Part shown: one piece after another, positions 20,618-30,339 of the stretch | Layout: each line of letters opens with the position of its first letter | Numbering within the stretch: the first letter of the stretch is position 1 | Assembly (NCBI GenBank): GCA_965204775.1 | Contig: CBDBFH010000019.1 | Coordinates: forward strand, 81,289 to 145,288 | From: CBDBFH01 sp965204775 | Lineage (GTDB): Bacteria > Pseudomonadota > Alphaproteobacteria > JAPOUT01 > G958296285 | DNA: 64,000 nucleotides | Direction of reading: 5' to 3' | Made by a program: the position numbers and the translations under genes | Notes under the pieces: generated by a model | Told to the model about the DNA's origin: nothing | The model's input: the letters and a program-made list of their open reading frames with translations, nothing else | Database searches by the model: none

Positions 20618-22281
20618 AGCATGCCGACAGTTTGTCGCGGCGGCGGCGCTTGCGCTTCTGGGGCTGGGGCTATGAGGATGAAGCGCTCTTGCCGGAAGAG
20701 GCTGAGGCGATTCGCAAATCGGCGGCGCGGCGCTTTGGACGGAGCCCGCGCGAGATTGCCCCGCCGCGGGCGGCGGAGATCGAATTGCGCGCGCCGCGGA
20801 TTGCCCCGCCCGCGGCGCTGGCCGGGTTTTTATCCGCCAGCGCCTATGACCGGCTGACGCATAGTTATGGCAAATCTTATCCTGACCTTTTGCGGATGTT
20901 CCTGCGCGAGGTTCCCCATCCGCCGGACTGGGTGGCCTTTCCGCGCAGCGAGGAGGAGATTGCCCGGCTTCTGGACTGGGCGCAGGCGGCGGGGGTTGCG
21001 GTGATTCCGTTTGGGGGCGGCTCCAGCGTGGCGGGCGGCGTTGAGCCGGATGTGGGGGCGGATTATGCCGGGGCGGTTTCGCTGGATTTGCAATATCTGT
21101 GCCGGGTTCTGGAAATCGACTCGTCCAGCCGGGCGGCGCTGATTGAAGCCGGGGCGCTGGGTCCGGAGATCGAAGAGGCGCTGCGCCCGCACGGGCTGAC
21201 GCTGCGGCATTTTCCGCAAAGTTTTCAGCTTTCGACGCTGGGCGGCTGGATTGCGACTCGCTCCGGCGGTCATTACGCTTCGGTCTATACGCATATCGAC
21301 GATTTTGTGGAATCGGTTCGGGCGCTCTCGCCGGGGGGTGTGATGGAAAGCCGCCGGCTGCCGGGATCGGGGGCGGGGCCTTCGCCCGACCGGATGCTGA
21401 TCGGCTCGGAAGGAACCCTGGGGGTGATCACCCGCGCCTGGATGCGGCTGCAGGCCCGGCCCCGTTTTCGGGCGGGGGCGGGGGTTGCGTTTGCCGGAAT
21501 GGAGGCGGGCGCGGGCGCGGTGCGGGCGCTGTCGCAATCGGGGCTGTTCCCGGCCAATTGCCGGCTGCTGGATCCGGCGGAAGTTGCGGCCAACCGGTTG
21601 AGCGCGGGCGGCGCGGCGCTTTTGGTTCTGGGCTTTGAATCCGCCGATCACGACCCGTCAGCCAAACTGGCGCGGGCGCTGGAGATTGCCGCCGATCACG
21701 GCGGGCGGGCCGGCAAGAACGGCGCGGGGCCGGGCGGGGCGGCGGGGGCATGGCGGACGGCCTTTTTGCGCATGCCCTATTACCGCAATCTGGCGACGGG
21801 GCTGGGCCTGATCAATGACACATTCGAGTCGGCGGTCACCTGGGACAAATTCGACGCCTTCTACGCCGGGGTGCGCGAGAAAATGGGCGCGGTGCTGGAG
21901 GAGGTCTGCGGCGCGCCGGTCGAGATTTCGTGCCGCTTCACCCATATCTATCCGGACGGGCCGGCGCCCTATTTTTCCTTCACCGCGCCGGGCGGCGCGG
22001 ACGGCGATCTGCGCGCGGCGCTGGCGCGCTGGCGCGAGATCAAGCAGGCCGCCAATGAGGTGATGGTCGGACTGGGCGGCACGATCACGCATCATCATGC
22101 GGTCGGGCGCGATCATCGTTCGGGCTATGACGCGCAGGCTCCGGCGCTGTTTCGCCGGGCGCTGGCCGCCGCCAAAAGCGCGCTGGACCCGCAGGGCATT
22201 CTCAATCCCGGCGCGCTGATTGATCCGCAGGGAAAAACGCTTTCTCCGGCAGGGGTGATGAAAGAGCCGCCGGGCGGCTGA
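20614..22281 (+). CDS. FAD-linked oxidase, alkyldihydroxyacetonephosphate synthase (AGPS)-like
   Basis: A 555-residue vanillyl-alcohol-oxidase-type flavoprotein. The FAD-binding PP-loop is VIPFGGGSSVAGGVEP and the second FAD region is PDRMLIGSEGTLGVIT. AGPS-like marks are an N-terminal FWGWGYEDE segment, HFPQSFQLSTLGGWIATRS, and a late HHH motif in GGTITHHHAVGRDHRSG. In animals AGPS makes the ether bond of ether lipids; bacterial members are mostly uncharacterised and may be oxidases or dehydrogenases. The start overlaps the xerC stop. No acyltransferase or reductase for ether-lipid synthesis is nearby. Confidence 0.82.
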   Translation: MKHADSLSRRRRLRFWGWGYEDEALLPEEAEAIRKSAARRFGRSPREIAPPRAAEIELRAPRIAPPAALAGFLSASAYDRLTHSYGKSYPDLLRMFLREVPHPPDWVAFPRSEEEIARLLDWAQAAGVAVIPFGGGSSVAGGVEPDVGADYAGAVSLDLQYLCRVLEIDSSSRAALIEAGALGPEIEEALRPHGLTLRHFPQSFQLSTLGGWIATRSGGHYASVYTHIDDFVESVRALSPGGVMESRRLPGSGAGPSPDRMLIGSEGTLGVITRAWMRLQARPRFRAGAGVAFAGMEAGAGAVRALSQSGLFPANCRLLDPAEVAANRLSAGGAALLVLGFESADHDPSAKLARALEIAADHGGRAGKNGAGPGGAAGAWRTAFLRMPYYRNLATGLGLINDTFESAVTWDKFDAFYAGVREKMGAVLEEVCGAPVEISCRFTHIYPDGPAPYFSFTAPGGADGDLRAALARWREIKQAANEVMVGLGGTITHHHAVGRDHRSGYDAQAPALFRRALAAAKSALDPQGILNPGALIDPQGKTLSPAGVMKEPPGG

Positions 22282-22300
22282 CCCGCGCCCGCCGCCGGCG

Positions 22301-23707
22301 TCACATATGGATGGCGTGTCCGGCGACGTTGAGGGCGGCTTCCTTCATCGCCTCGCTCAAGGTGGGATGGGCATGGGCGATCCGGGCGATATCCTCGGCG
22401 CTGCCGCCGAAGGCGAGCGCCGCGACCGCCTCGGCGATCATCGCCCCGGCTTCGGCCCCCAGAATATGGACGCCCAGAATGCGGTCGGTCTGCCGGTCGG
22501 CGAGAATCTTGACGAAGCCCTCCGGGGTGCGGTTGACCCGGGCGCGGCCATTGGCGGTGAAGGGAAATTTGCCGGTCCGGTAGGGGCGGCGGCTGTTTTT
22601 GACGTCCTCCTCGGTCTGGCCGACGGCGGCGGCTTCGGGCTGGGTGTAGACGACGCCGGGAATGGCCTGATAATCGACCTGCGATTTTTGCCCGGCGAGG
22701 GATTCGGCCAGCGCGGCGCCTTCTTCCGAGGCCTTGTGGGCGAGCTGCGCGCCGCCGCGCACATCGCCGATCGCATAGAGGCCGGGGCAGGCGGTGGCGA
22801 AATCCGGCCCGGTCTGGATGAAGCCCTGGGGGGAAAATGCCACGCCCACCTCTTCCAGGCCCAGGTCGCGGCTGCACGGACTGCGCCCGGCGGCGACCAG
22901 AACCGCATCGCCGGTGAGGGTTTGGGTTTCGCCGTCCGCCGTGGCGATGGCGAGTTCGACCTCGCCGCCGCTGCGCCGGGCGCGGGCGACTTTCGCGCCC
23001 AGTTTGAAGACCAGCCCCTGCCGGGCGAGGAGGCGTTGAAACTGGCGGGCGAGTTCGCCGTCCATGCCCGGGGCAATGCGCTTTTCCATTTCGACGATGA
23101 TGGTCTCCGCCCCCAGCCGCTGCCAGACCGAACCCAGTTCGAGGCCGATATAGCCCGCCCCGATCACCAACAGGCGCCGGGGGACGCGGGGCAGGGAAAG
23201 CGCGCCGGTCGAGGACAGGACGGTCTCTTCGTCGATCTCCAGTCCGGGGGCCGGGATGGCGGCGGGGCGCGCGCCGGTGGCGATGACGATTCGGCGCGCG
23301 GAAATGCGGCGGGTTTGTTTGCCGCCCTGGCCGATCTCGATCTGGCCGGGCGCGGCCAGCCGGGCGCGGGCGGCGATATATTCGACCTGATTTTTTTTGA
23401 GCAGAAAGCCGACGCCTTTGGTGTTGGCGGCGACCGCTTCGGCTTTATAGGCCATCATCGCGGCCAGATCGAGGCGAGGCGGCCCCTGAACGATTCCCAG
23501 ATCGTCCAGACAGCCGGCCTGGGCATAAAGATGGGAGGCATGGAGGAGCGCCTTGGAGGGAATGCAGCCGACCCGCAGGCAGGTTCCGCCCGGCTGTTCG
23601 GCCTGGTCGATGCACACGACGCGCTGGCCGAGCTGGGCGGCGCGGATCGCGCAGACATAGCCGCCGGGCCCGGCGCCGATCACGGCGAGGTCGAAGGAGG
23701 GCTGCAT
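22301..23707 (-). CDS. lpdA: dihydrolipoyl dehydrogenase (E3)
   Basis: A 468-residue pyridine-disulfide oxidoreductase. The FAD motif is VIGAGPGGYVCAIRAAQLG and the redox-active disulfide is in GTCLRVGCIPSKALL. The NAD-binding motif is LLVIGAGYIGLELGSVW. The dimer-interface HAHPTLSEAMKEAAL carries the catalytic His-Glu pair. It reoxidises the dihydrolipoyl arms of 2-oxoglutarate dehydrogenase, and probably of pyruvate dehydrogenase because that operon has no E3 gene. It is the last gene of the suc block, 22 bases after sucB, and converges on the AGPS-like gene. Confidence 0.97.
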   Translation of the reverse strand: MQPSFDLAVIGAGPGGYVCAIRAAQLGQRVVCIDQAEQPGGTCLRVGCIPSKALLHASHLYAQAGCLDDLGIVQGPPRLDLAAMMAYKAEAVAANTKGVGFLLKKNQVEYIAARARLAAPGQIEIGQGGKQTRRISARRIVIATGARPAAIPAPGLEIDEETVLSSTGALSLPRVPRRLLVIGAGYIGLELGSVWQRLGAETIIVEMEKRIAPGMDGELARQFQRLLARQGLVFKLGAKVARARRSGGEVELAIATADGETQTLTGDAVLVAAGRSPCSRDLGLEEVGVAFSPQGFIQTGPDFATACPGLYAIGDVRGGAQLAHKASEEGAALAESLAGQKSQVDYQAIPGVVYTQPEAAAVGQTEEDVKNSRRPYRTGKFPFTANGRARVNRTPEGFVKILADRQTDRILGVHILGAEAGAMIAEAVAALAFGGSAEDIARIAHAHPTLSEAMKEAALNVAGHAIHM

Positions 23708-23729
23708 GGCGGACCGGCTCTTGCGCCGC

Positions 23730-25073
23730 CTAGAGGGAGACCAGCAGCCGTTCCGGCCGCTCGATCATCTCTTTGACCCGGACCAGAAAGGTGACCGCGC
23801 CCCGCCCGTCGACGATGCGGTGGTCATAGGTCAAGGCGAGATACATCATCGGGCGGATGCAGATTTCGCCCGCGGCGGCGACCGGGCGCTCTTCGATCTT
23901 GTGCATGCCGAGCACGCCCGACTGGGGGGCGTTGAGAATCGGGGTCGAGAGCAACGAGCCATAGACTCCGCCATTGGAGATGGTGAAGGTGCCGCCCTGC
24001 AGGGCGGCAAGCGACAGGGTTCCGTCTTTGACGGCCTGGGCATATTCGGCGATTTTCTTTTCGATTTCAGCGAGGGAAAGCGTCTGCGCCTCATGCAGGA
24101 CGGGGACGACCAGCCCGCGTTCGCCGCCGACCGCGATGCCGATATTGCAGTAGTCCCGGTAGAGGATGGCCTCGCCGTCGATCTGGGCGTTGAGTTCGGG
24201 GATTTCGCGCAAAGCGGCGATGCAGGCTTTGACGAAAAAACTCATATAGCCCAGCCGCACGCCGTGGCGGGTCTGGAAGGCCTCTTTCGCCTCCCGGCGC
24301 AGACGGATCAGCGCGCTCATATCGGCTTCGTTGAAGGTGGTGAGCATGGCGGCGGTGTTTTGGGCCTGCTTGAGGCGGCGAGCGATGGTCTGGCGCAGGC
24401 GGGACATCGCCACCCGCTTCTCGCCCGGGCGCGGGGCGGGCGGCGGCGCGGGGCGGGCGGCGGGGGCTTCCGGGGCGAGGGTTTCGGGTTCGACCGGGGC
24501 TTTTTCGATCGCGCCGATGGCGGCAAGGACATCGCCCTTGAGCAGACGCCCGCCGGGGCCGGAAGGCGTGATCCGCCCCGGCTCCAGTTCATGCTCGGCG
24601 ACGAGTTTGCGCACCGCCGGTGAAAGCGGCCCAGGGCCGGGCGGCGGCCCGCCTCCGGGCGGTGGTCCGGCGGCGGACTGCGCTTCGGAAGGGGCGGCCG
24701 ACGGCAGAGAGGCCGAGTCCGGCTCAGCCGAGTCCGGCGAAACCGGTTCCGGCGCAACCGGTTCCGGCATGGCTGAGTCCGCAGAAACCGCGTCCGCCGG
24801 GGGGGTGTGCGGGGTTGCGGCCTCGCTCTGCCCCGGGCCGATTCGGCCCAGCAGCGCGCCGACTTCGACCGCCGCGCCGGCCTCGCAAAGGATTTCGGCG
24901 AGAACGCCGGAAGCCGGGGCGGGGACTTCGACGGTCACCTTGTCGGTCTCCAATTCGACGACCGGCTCGTCGGCGGCAATCGGATCGCCGGGCTTTTTCA
25001 GCCAGGCGGCGATGGTCGCCTCGGTGATCGACTCGCCCAGCTGGGGGACGCGGATTTCGGCGGGTGCGGACAT
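23730..25073 (-). CDS. sucB: 2-oxoglutarate dehydrogenase E2 (dihydrolipoyl succinyltransferase)
   Basis: A 447-residue E2 with the standard order. The lipoyl domain (~1-75) begins IRVPQLGESITEAT and has lysine motif ELETDKVTVEV. A long Pro/Ala/Ser/Glu linker follows (~80-150), then a subunit-binding domain (AVRKLVAEHELEPGRITPSG, ~155-190), a second Pro/Ala linker, and the catalytic core ending in TYDHRIVDGRGAV. The first linker is built of degenerate repeats, a PDSAEPDSA type and a Gly/Pro-rich one. ATG 25073 begins one base after the sucA stop. Unlike the pyruvate dehydrogenase E2 in this window, it has its lipoyl domain. Confidence 0.96.
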   Translation of the reverse strand: MSAPAEIRVPQLGESITEATIAAWLKKPGDPIAADEPVVELETDKVTVEVPAPASGVLAEILCEAGAAVEVGALLGRIGPGQSEAATPHTPPADAVSADSAMPEPVAPEPVSPDSAEPDSASLPSAAPSEAQSAAGPPPGGGPPPGPGPLSPAVRKLVAEHELEPGRITPSGPGGRLLKGDVLAAIGAIEKAPVEPETLAPEAPAARPAPPPAPRPGEKRVAMSRLRQTIARRLKQAQNTAAMLTTFNEADMSALIRLRREAKEAFQTRHGVRLGYMSFFVKACIAALREIPELNAQIDGEAILYRDYCNIGIAVGGERGLVVPVLHEAQTLSLAEIEKKIAEYAQAVKDGTLSLAALQGGTFTISNGGVYGSLLSTPILNAPQSGVLGMHKIEERPVAAAGEICIRPMMYLALTYDHRIVDGRGAVTFLVRVKEMIERPERLLVSL

Positions 25074-25074
25074 A

Positions 25075-28023
25075 TCAGGCGGCGGCATCGTCCCCGGCGC
25101 TGGAAGCGAAGGTCTTGCGGCTCTTTTTGCCGACAAGGGCGCGGGTGATCAAGTCTTCCGTTTCGCGCAGATGCTTGGCGGCGAAGCCGGTGGCGGTGGC
25201 GGCGCTGGCCGGGCGTCCGGCGTAGACGGCGCGGGCGGCGGGGCGTCCGGCGAGTTTGAGGGTCTCTTCGATGCGGGGATTGACGAAGTCCCACGCCCCC
25301 ATATTGCGGGGTTCTTCCTGACACCAGATCAGCCGGGCATGGGGGAAGCGCCGGAGTTCGGCGGCGAGGGCCTTGAAGGGGAAGGGATAGAATTGCTCAA
25401 GGCGGATCAGGCCGACATGGGCGAGGCGGTCGCGGTCGCGGCGGGCGGCGAGATCGTAATAGACCTTGCCCGAGCACAGGACGAGGCGGCGAATCTCGCG
25501 CGGGCGGGCCTGCGCCAGGCCGGGGTCGGGCACGACGCGGTGGAAGGAGCTGGCCGAGCGCAGCGCATCGAGGCTGGAGCGGCATGCTTTGTGGCGCAGG
25601 AGCGATTTCGGAGTCATCACGATCAGGGGCTTGCGGAAATTGCGGTGCAGCTGGCGGCGCAGGATATGGAAATAATTGGCCGGGGTGGTGCAATTGGCGA
25701 CCTGCAGATTGTCTTCGGCGCACAGCTGGAGGAAGCGCTCGAGGCGGGCGGAGGAATGCTCCGGCCCCTGCCCTTCATAGCCGTGGGGCAGGAGCATGAC
25801 CAGTCCGCTCATCCGCAGCCATTTGCGCTCGCCGCTGGAGATGAACTGGTCGATGATGGTCTGGGCGTTGTTGGCGAAGTCGCCAAACTGGGCCTCCCAG
25901 AGGACGAGGGCATTGGGTTCGGCCAGGCTGTAGCCATATTCGAAGCCCAGGACGGCCTCTTCGGAGAGCATTGAGTTGACGACTTCGTAGCGCGCCTGGG
26001 CCGGGGAGAGGTGATTGAGGGGGGTGCAGGCTTCTTCGCTGTCCTGATCGAAGAGAACCGAGTGGCGCTGGGAGAAGGTTCCGCGCTCGGAATCCTGCCC
26101 GACGAGGCGGACGGGGTATCCCTCGTCGAGCAGGCTGGCGAAGGCGAGCATTTCGGCGGTGGCCCAGTCGATTCCCTCTCCGGCGGTGATCTGTTCGCGG
26201 CGGCGCTGGAGGAGGCGGCCCACGGTGGGGTGAATCTTGAAGCCTTCGGGGACGGCGCAGGCGGCCAGGCCCAGTTTGCGCAGGCGGGCGGCGCGCACCC
26301 CGGTCTGTCCGCGGCGGACGGTTCCGCTGGCCCGCTCCAGCCCGGACCAGCGCCCGTCGAGCCAGTCGGCGCGGGCGGGCCGCCAGCTGGCGGCGTTCTG
26401 GAAGGCGGAGTCCAGCCGGGCGCGGAACTGGTCTTTGCGCGCCTGAATCTCCTCGCGGCTGACGATGCTGCGCTGCCGCAATTTCTCTCCATAGGTTTCG
26501 ACCACCGAGGGATGGGATTTGATTTTTTTATACATCCGGGGCTGGGTGAACATGGGCTCATCGGCCTCATTGTGTCCGAAGCGGCGATAGCAGATCAGGT
26601 CGATGACCACCGGCTTGGCGAAGGCGGCGCGGAAGGTGGCGGCCAGCCGGGCGGCGCGCCAGACGGCGGAGGGATCGTCGCCGTTGACATGGAAGATCGG
26701 GGCCTGAACCATCTTGGCGACGTCGGAGGGATAAGGCGAGGAGCGCGCCCAGCCCGGCGCAGTGGTGAAGCCGATCTGATTGTTGACGATCAGATGGATG
26801 GCGCCGCCGGAGCGGTGGCCCCTGAGGGCGGAGAGGCCGAAACATTCGGCGACGACTCCCTGCCCGGCGAAGGCGGCGTCGCCATGGAGGAGAACCGGCA
26901 AGACGGCGGTGCGGGCCGCATCGCCTTTCTGATCCTGCTTGGCGCGGGCCTTGCCGAGGACGACCGGATTGACGCTTTCCAGATGGGAGGGGTTGGCGAC
27001 CAGCGAGAGATGGACCCGGCGTCCACCGAATTCGCGGTTGGCGGTCGCGCCCAGATGATATTTGACGTCGCCCGATCCTTCGACCTCCTCCTCGGAGGCC
27101 GAGCCGCCCTGGAATTCGTTGAAGATCGCCCGGTAGGGCTTGCCGACGATATGGGTCAGGACATTGAGCCGGCCGCGATGGGGCATGCCCAGCACGACTT
27201 CCTCGACGCCCAGTTCGGCCGAAGCCTTGATGATCGCCTGCAGGGCGGGGATCACGCTTTCCGCCCCGTCCAGGCCGAAGCGCTTGGTGCCGGTATATTT
27301 GACGGCGAGGAATTTCTCGAAGCCCTCAACCTCAATCAGAGTCCAGAGGAGCTGGCGGGCCTGCGCAGCCGACAGCCCGTCCGGCGGCGCGGCCCCCGCC
27401 GGACGGCGCGCCTGATCGGGCACTTCGATGCGCTCCTGCAGCCAGGCTTTTTCCTTCGGGTCGGCAATATGCATGAACTCGACTCCCAGCGTGCCGCAAT
27501 AGGTGCGGCGGAGCATGGCGAGAATTTCGTTCACGCTGGCAGATTCCAGCCCCAGCATATGATCGATGAAGATGGGCCGGTCGCGGTCTTGCGGGCCGAA
27601 GCCGTAATGGGCCGGGTCCAGTTCCGGATGCGCCTTGGCCGCCTCCAGTTTGAGCGGGTCCAGATCGGCGGCGAAGTGGCCGCGCACCCGGAAGGCGCGG
27701 ATCATCATGATCGCGCGCACCGAATCGGCGGCTGACGAGTCCGGCCCCGTCCGCGCCCCTGCCGCCGGGGCGCGGGCCAGGCCATTGGCCGGGGCGGGGC
27801 GGGGCGGGGCATCGGGCGTCAGCGCGGTGAAAAGCGCGTGCCAGTCGCCGGGCAGACTCTCTCCGGCCAGATAGCGCCGATGCAGCGCCTCGACCAGACC
27901 GGCATTGGCGGCGTGGAGGAAGCCGGTCGCTTCGAAGATTTTTTCGTCCAGGGGGCGACGCATTGTGTTCTGCGGGGTTTCTTGCCGGGCCTTGCGCAAA
28001 TCTGTGGCGTGGGACGCAATCAT
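25075..28023 (-). CDS. sucA: 2-oxoglutarate dehydrogenase E1
   Basis: A 982-residue homodimeric E1. Recognisable parts are the N-terminal FLHAANAGLVEALHRRYLAG, LGMPHRGRLNVLTHIVGKP, the ThDP motif HGDAAFAGQGVVAECF, NNQIGFTTAPGWARSSPYPSD, and the C-terminal LIWCQEEPRNMGAWDFV. It decarboxylates 2-oxoglutarate and transfers succinyl to the SucB lipoyl arm. ATG 28023 has AAGGTGA upstream; ATG 27963 is the alternative and would remove 20 non-conserved residues. A Pro/Ala/Gly-rich insert lies at ~72-100. It is 29 bases after sucD. Confidence 0.97.
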   Translation of the reverse strand: MIASHATDLRKARQETPQNTMRRPLDEKIFEATGFLHAANAGLVEALHRRYLAGESLPGDWHALFTALTPDAPPRPAPANGLARAPAAGARTGPDSSAADSVRAIMMIRAFRVRGHFAADLDPLKLEAAKAHPELDPAHYGFGPQDRDRPIFIDHMLGLESASVNEILAMLRRTYCGTLGVEFMHIADPKEKAWLQERIEVPDQARRPAGAAPPDGLSAAQARQLLWTLIEVEGFEKFLAVKYTGTKRFGLDGAESVIPALQAIIKASAELGVEEVVLGMPHRGRLNVLTHIVGKPYRAIFNEFQGGSASEEEVEGSGDVKYHLGATANREFGGRRVHLSLVANPSHLESVNPVVLGKARAKQDQKGDAARTAVLPVLLHGDAAFAGQGVVAECFGLSALRGHRSGGAIHLIVNNQIGFTTAPGWARSSPYPSDVAKMVQAPIFHVNGDDPSAVWRAARLAATFRAAFAKPVVIDLICYRRFGHNEADEPMFTQPRMYKKIKSHPSVVETYGEKLRQRSIVSREEIQARKDQFRARLDSAFQNAASWRPARADWLDGRWSGLERASGTVRRGQTGVRAARLRKLGLAACAVPEGFKIHPTVGRLLQRRREQITAGEGIDWATAEMLAFASLLDEGYPVRLVGQDSERGTFSQRHSVLFDQDSEEACTPLNHLSPAQARYEVVNSMLSEEAVLGFEYGYSLAEPNALVLWEAQFGDFANNAQTIIDQFISSGERKWLRMSGLVMLLPHGYEGQGPEHSSARLERFLQLCAEDNLQVANCTTPANYFHILRRQLHRNFRKPLIVMTPKSLLRHKACRSSLDALRSASSFHRVVPDPGLAQARPREIRRLVLCSGKVYYDLAARRDRDRLAHVGLIRLEQFYPFPFKALAAELRRFPHARLIWCQEEPRNMGAWDFVNPRIEETLKLAGRPAARAVYAGRPASAATATGFAAKHLRETEDLITRALVGKKSRKTFASSAGDDAAA

Positions 28024-28052
28024 TCTATCACCTTGTCACGCTCACTCGCCGA

Positions 28053-28928
28053 TCACTTTGTCAGGCAGGCTTTGATGGTCCGCCCGATTTCGGAGGGCGA
28101 GGGGGCGAGGGCGGCGCCGGCGCTCTTCAGGGCCTCGATCTTGGCCCCGGCGCCGCCGGCGCCGCCGGCGATGATCGCCCCGGCATGACCCATGCGCCGC
28201 CCCGGCGGGGCGGCGCGGCCGGCGATGAAGGCGGCGACCGGCTTGCGGCGGCGGCTGGATTTGAGAAAATCGGCGGCTTCCTCCTCATCGCTGCCCCCGA
28301 TCTCGCCGATCATGACGATGGCGCGAGTCTGCGCGTCGGCGAGGAACATCTCCAGACACTCGACAAAGCCGGTGCCGCGCACCGGATCGCCGCCGATTCC
28401 GATGCAGCTGCTCTGTCCCAGCCCCTCGGCGCTGGTCTGGGCGACCGCCTCATAGGTCAAGGTTCCCGAGCGCGAGACGATTCCGACCGCCCCGCGCCGA
28501 TGGATGAAGCCGGGCATGATTCCGATTTTGCATTCGCCGGGGGTGATGACTCCGGGGCAATTGGGTCCGATCAGGCGCGAAGGGCCGCCGTCCAGCGCGC
28601 GCTTGACGCGGACCATATCGAGGACCGGAATCCCCTCGGTGATGCACACGATCAGGGGGATTGCGGCATCTGCCGCCTCGAGAATGGCGTCGGCGGCGAA
28701 GGGGGGAGGCACATAGATCACGCTGGCATCGGGCCGGGTGGCCTCCGCCGCCTGGCGGACGCTGTCGAAGACCGGCAGGCCCAGATGGGTCTGCCCGCCC
28801 TTGCCCGGGGTCACCCCGCCGACCATTTTTGTCCCATAGGCGATGGCCTGCTCGCAATGGAACGTGCCCTGCGCGCCGGTCAGGCCCTGGCAGATGACGC
28901 GGGTTTGGGCGCCGACCAGGACGGCCAT
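28053..28928 (-). CDS. sucD: succinyl-CoA synthetase alpha subunit
   Basis: A 291-residue alpha subunit. It has the CoA-binding Rossmann domain ([19 protein letters not shown]), [40 protein letters not shown], and [14 protein letters not shown] with the phosphohistidine. It converts succinyl-CoA to succinate with formation of a nucleoside triphosphate. The ATG shares one base with the sucC stop (TGATG), so the two are translationally coupled. Confidence 0.97.
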   Translation of the reverse strand: MAVLVGAQTRVICQGLTGAQGTFHCEQAIAYGTKMVGGVTPGKGGQTHLGLPVFDSVRQAAEATRPDASVIYVPPPFAADAILEAADAAIPLIVCITEGIPVLDMVRVKRALDGGPSRLIGPNCPGVITPGECKIGIMPGFIHRRGAVGIVSRSGTLTYEAVAQTSAEGLGQSSCIGIGGDPVRGTGFVECLEMFLADAQTRAIVMIGEIGGSDEEEAADFLKSSRRRKPVAAFIAGRAAPPGRRMGHAGAIIAGGAGGAGAKIEALKSAGAALAPSPSEIGRTIKACLTK

Positions 28929-30088
28929 CAGCCCGCCTCGGCGACCGCCTTGCGGGCGGCGTCATCGAGCGTTTCGGCGGGGATGACGGCCAGCCCCGAG
29001 TCCTGGAGGATGGCCCGGCCCTTGTCGACATTGGTCCCGGCCAGGCGCACGATCAAGGGCACGTCGAGTCCGGTCTGGCGGGCGGCGGCGGCGATTCCTT
29101 CGGCGATGATGTCGCAGCGCATGATCCCGCCGAAAATATTGACCAGAACCGCCTTGAGGCCGGGATCGGCCAGGAGAATTTTGAAGGCCTCGCTGACTTT
29201 CTCCTGACTGGCCCCGCCGCCGACATCGAGAAAATTGGCGGGGGCCGCGCCATAATGCTGGATGATGTCCATGGTGGCCATGGCCAGCCCGGCGCCGTTG
29301 ACCATGCAGCCGATGGCGCCGTCCAGTTTGATATAGCTGAGGCCATGCTGGGCGGCGGCGCGCTCGGCGGGGTCTTCCTCATCGGGGTCGCGCAAGGCGG
29401 CGAGGGCGGGGTGGCGGAAGAGCGCGTTGTCGTCGATCGAGATTTTGGCGTCCAGACACAGCAGATCGCCCGCGCCGGTCTCAATCAGGGGATTGATTTC
29501 AATCAGGGAGAGGTCGCGGGCGAAGAAGGCGGCGGCGAGCGCCTCCATGATCCGGCCCAGCTGTTTGGTCTGATCGCGCTCCAGTTTCAAGAGGCGGGCG
29601 GCGCGGGCGGCATGAAAGGCGCGCAGACCGGCGGCGGGATCGAACGGAATGGTCAAAACGGCTTCGGGGGTTTGGGCGGCGACCTCCTCGATATCGACGC
29701 CGCCCGCCGGGGAGATGACGAAGGCGGGCCACCCGCGGGCGCGGTCGATCAGGAGGGAGAGATAGAATTCGCGGGCGATCGTGCTGGCTTTCTCAACATA
29801 GAGGCGGCGCACAAGGCGGCCTTGCGGGCCGGTCTGGGGGGTGATCAGGGTCATGCCGATCATCTGTTCGGCGATCTGGCGGACGGCTTGCGCCGATTCG
29901 GCGCGGCGCACGCCGCCGGCCTTGCCCCGGCCTCCGGCATGAATCTGGGCCTTGACCACGAAGGGGCCGGGCGCCAGCGCCCGGGCGGCGGCATGGGCCT
30001 GGGCGGCGGTGCGCGCGGGGCGGCCCGGCGGAACCGGCGCATCAAAGCGGGCCAGCAACTCCTTGGCCTGATATTCATGGATGTTCAT
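28928..30088 (-). CDS. sucC: succinyl-CoA synthetase beta subunit
   Basis: A 386-residue ATP-grasp subunit. It starts [15 protein letters not shown], has [15 protein letters not shown], the magnesium site [15 protein letters not shown], and a C-terminal [22 protein letters not shown] 30088 gives the canonical N terminus; an in-frame start eight codons upstream is less likely. It is the first gene of sucCDAB-lpdA. The usual upstream neighbour mdh is separated from it by a small plus-strand gene and a repeat-bearing gap. Confidence 0.97.
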   Translation of the reverse strand: MNIHEYQAKELLARFDAPVPPGRPARTAAQAHAAARALAPGPFVVKAQIHAGGRGKAGGVRRAESAQAVRQIAEQMIGMTLITPQTGPQGRLVRRLYVEKASTIAREFYLSLLIDRARGWPAFVISPAGGVDIEEVAAQTPEAVLTIPFDPAAGLRAFHAARAARLLKLERDQTKQLGRIMEALAAAFFARDLSLIEINPLIETGAGDLLCLDAKISIDDNALFRHPALAALRDPDEEDPAERAAAQHGLSYIKLDGAIGCMVNGAGLAMATMDIIQHYGAAPANFLDVGGGASQEKVSEAFKILLADPGLKAVLVNIFGGIMRCDIIAEGIAAAARQTGLDVPLIVRLAGTNVDKGRAILQDSGLAVIPAETLDDAARKAVAEAG

Positions 30089-30339
30089 GGATAATCCCGC
30101 ATATTCCCGCAAGCCGGGGCGGCGGCTTTCCGGCTTTGGCGCGTCTCCTCTTTACACTGATTTTGGGGCGGGCCAAAGAGATTCAGGCGGCGCGGCCTGA
30201 CACCGGCTTGGCACTGACTTGACACTAACTTGACACCGGCTTGACACCGGCTTGACAAGGGCGTGCGCGGCGCGGTTTGATCGCCGCAGTCCCTGCGCCC
30301 GCATGGCCGGGGCGCACAGCCAAGAGGAGGGCGAAGCAC
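30089..30339. other. 251-base intergenic region between sucC and the small plus-strand gene
   Basis: This is the longest gene-free stretch in the window. It must hold the start of the suc transcript (minus) and of the small gene at 30340 (plus). Its core is an 11-bp tandem repeat at 30198-30262. I see no tRNA, attenuator or recognisable riboswitch. A GAGGAG at about 30322 serves the plus-strand gene. Confidence 0.7.
30198..30262. repeat. 11-bp tandem repeat with TTGACA-like boxes
   Basis: Five consecutive 11-base units begin at 30198, 30209, 30220, 30231 and 30242, with a part-copy at 30253. The consensus is TGACACCGGCT. Copies 1, 4 and 5 are identical; copies 2 and 3 are TGGCACTGACT and TGACACTAACT. 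Read across the joints, the array shows TTGACA or TTGGCA every 11 bases, about one helical turn. It could be stacked -35 boxes or a row of operator sites on one DNA face, between two divergent genes. Confidence 0.85.

Noticed and set aside
30198..30262. CRISPR-like array
   Set aside because: Units are 11 bases and directly adjacent with no spacers, and no cas genes are present.
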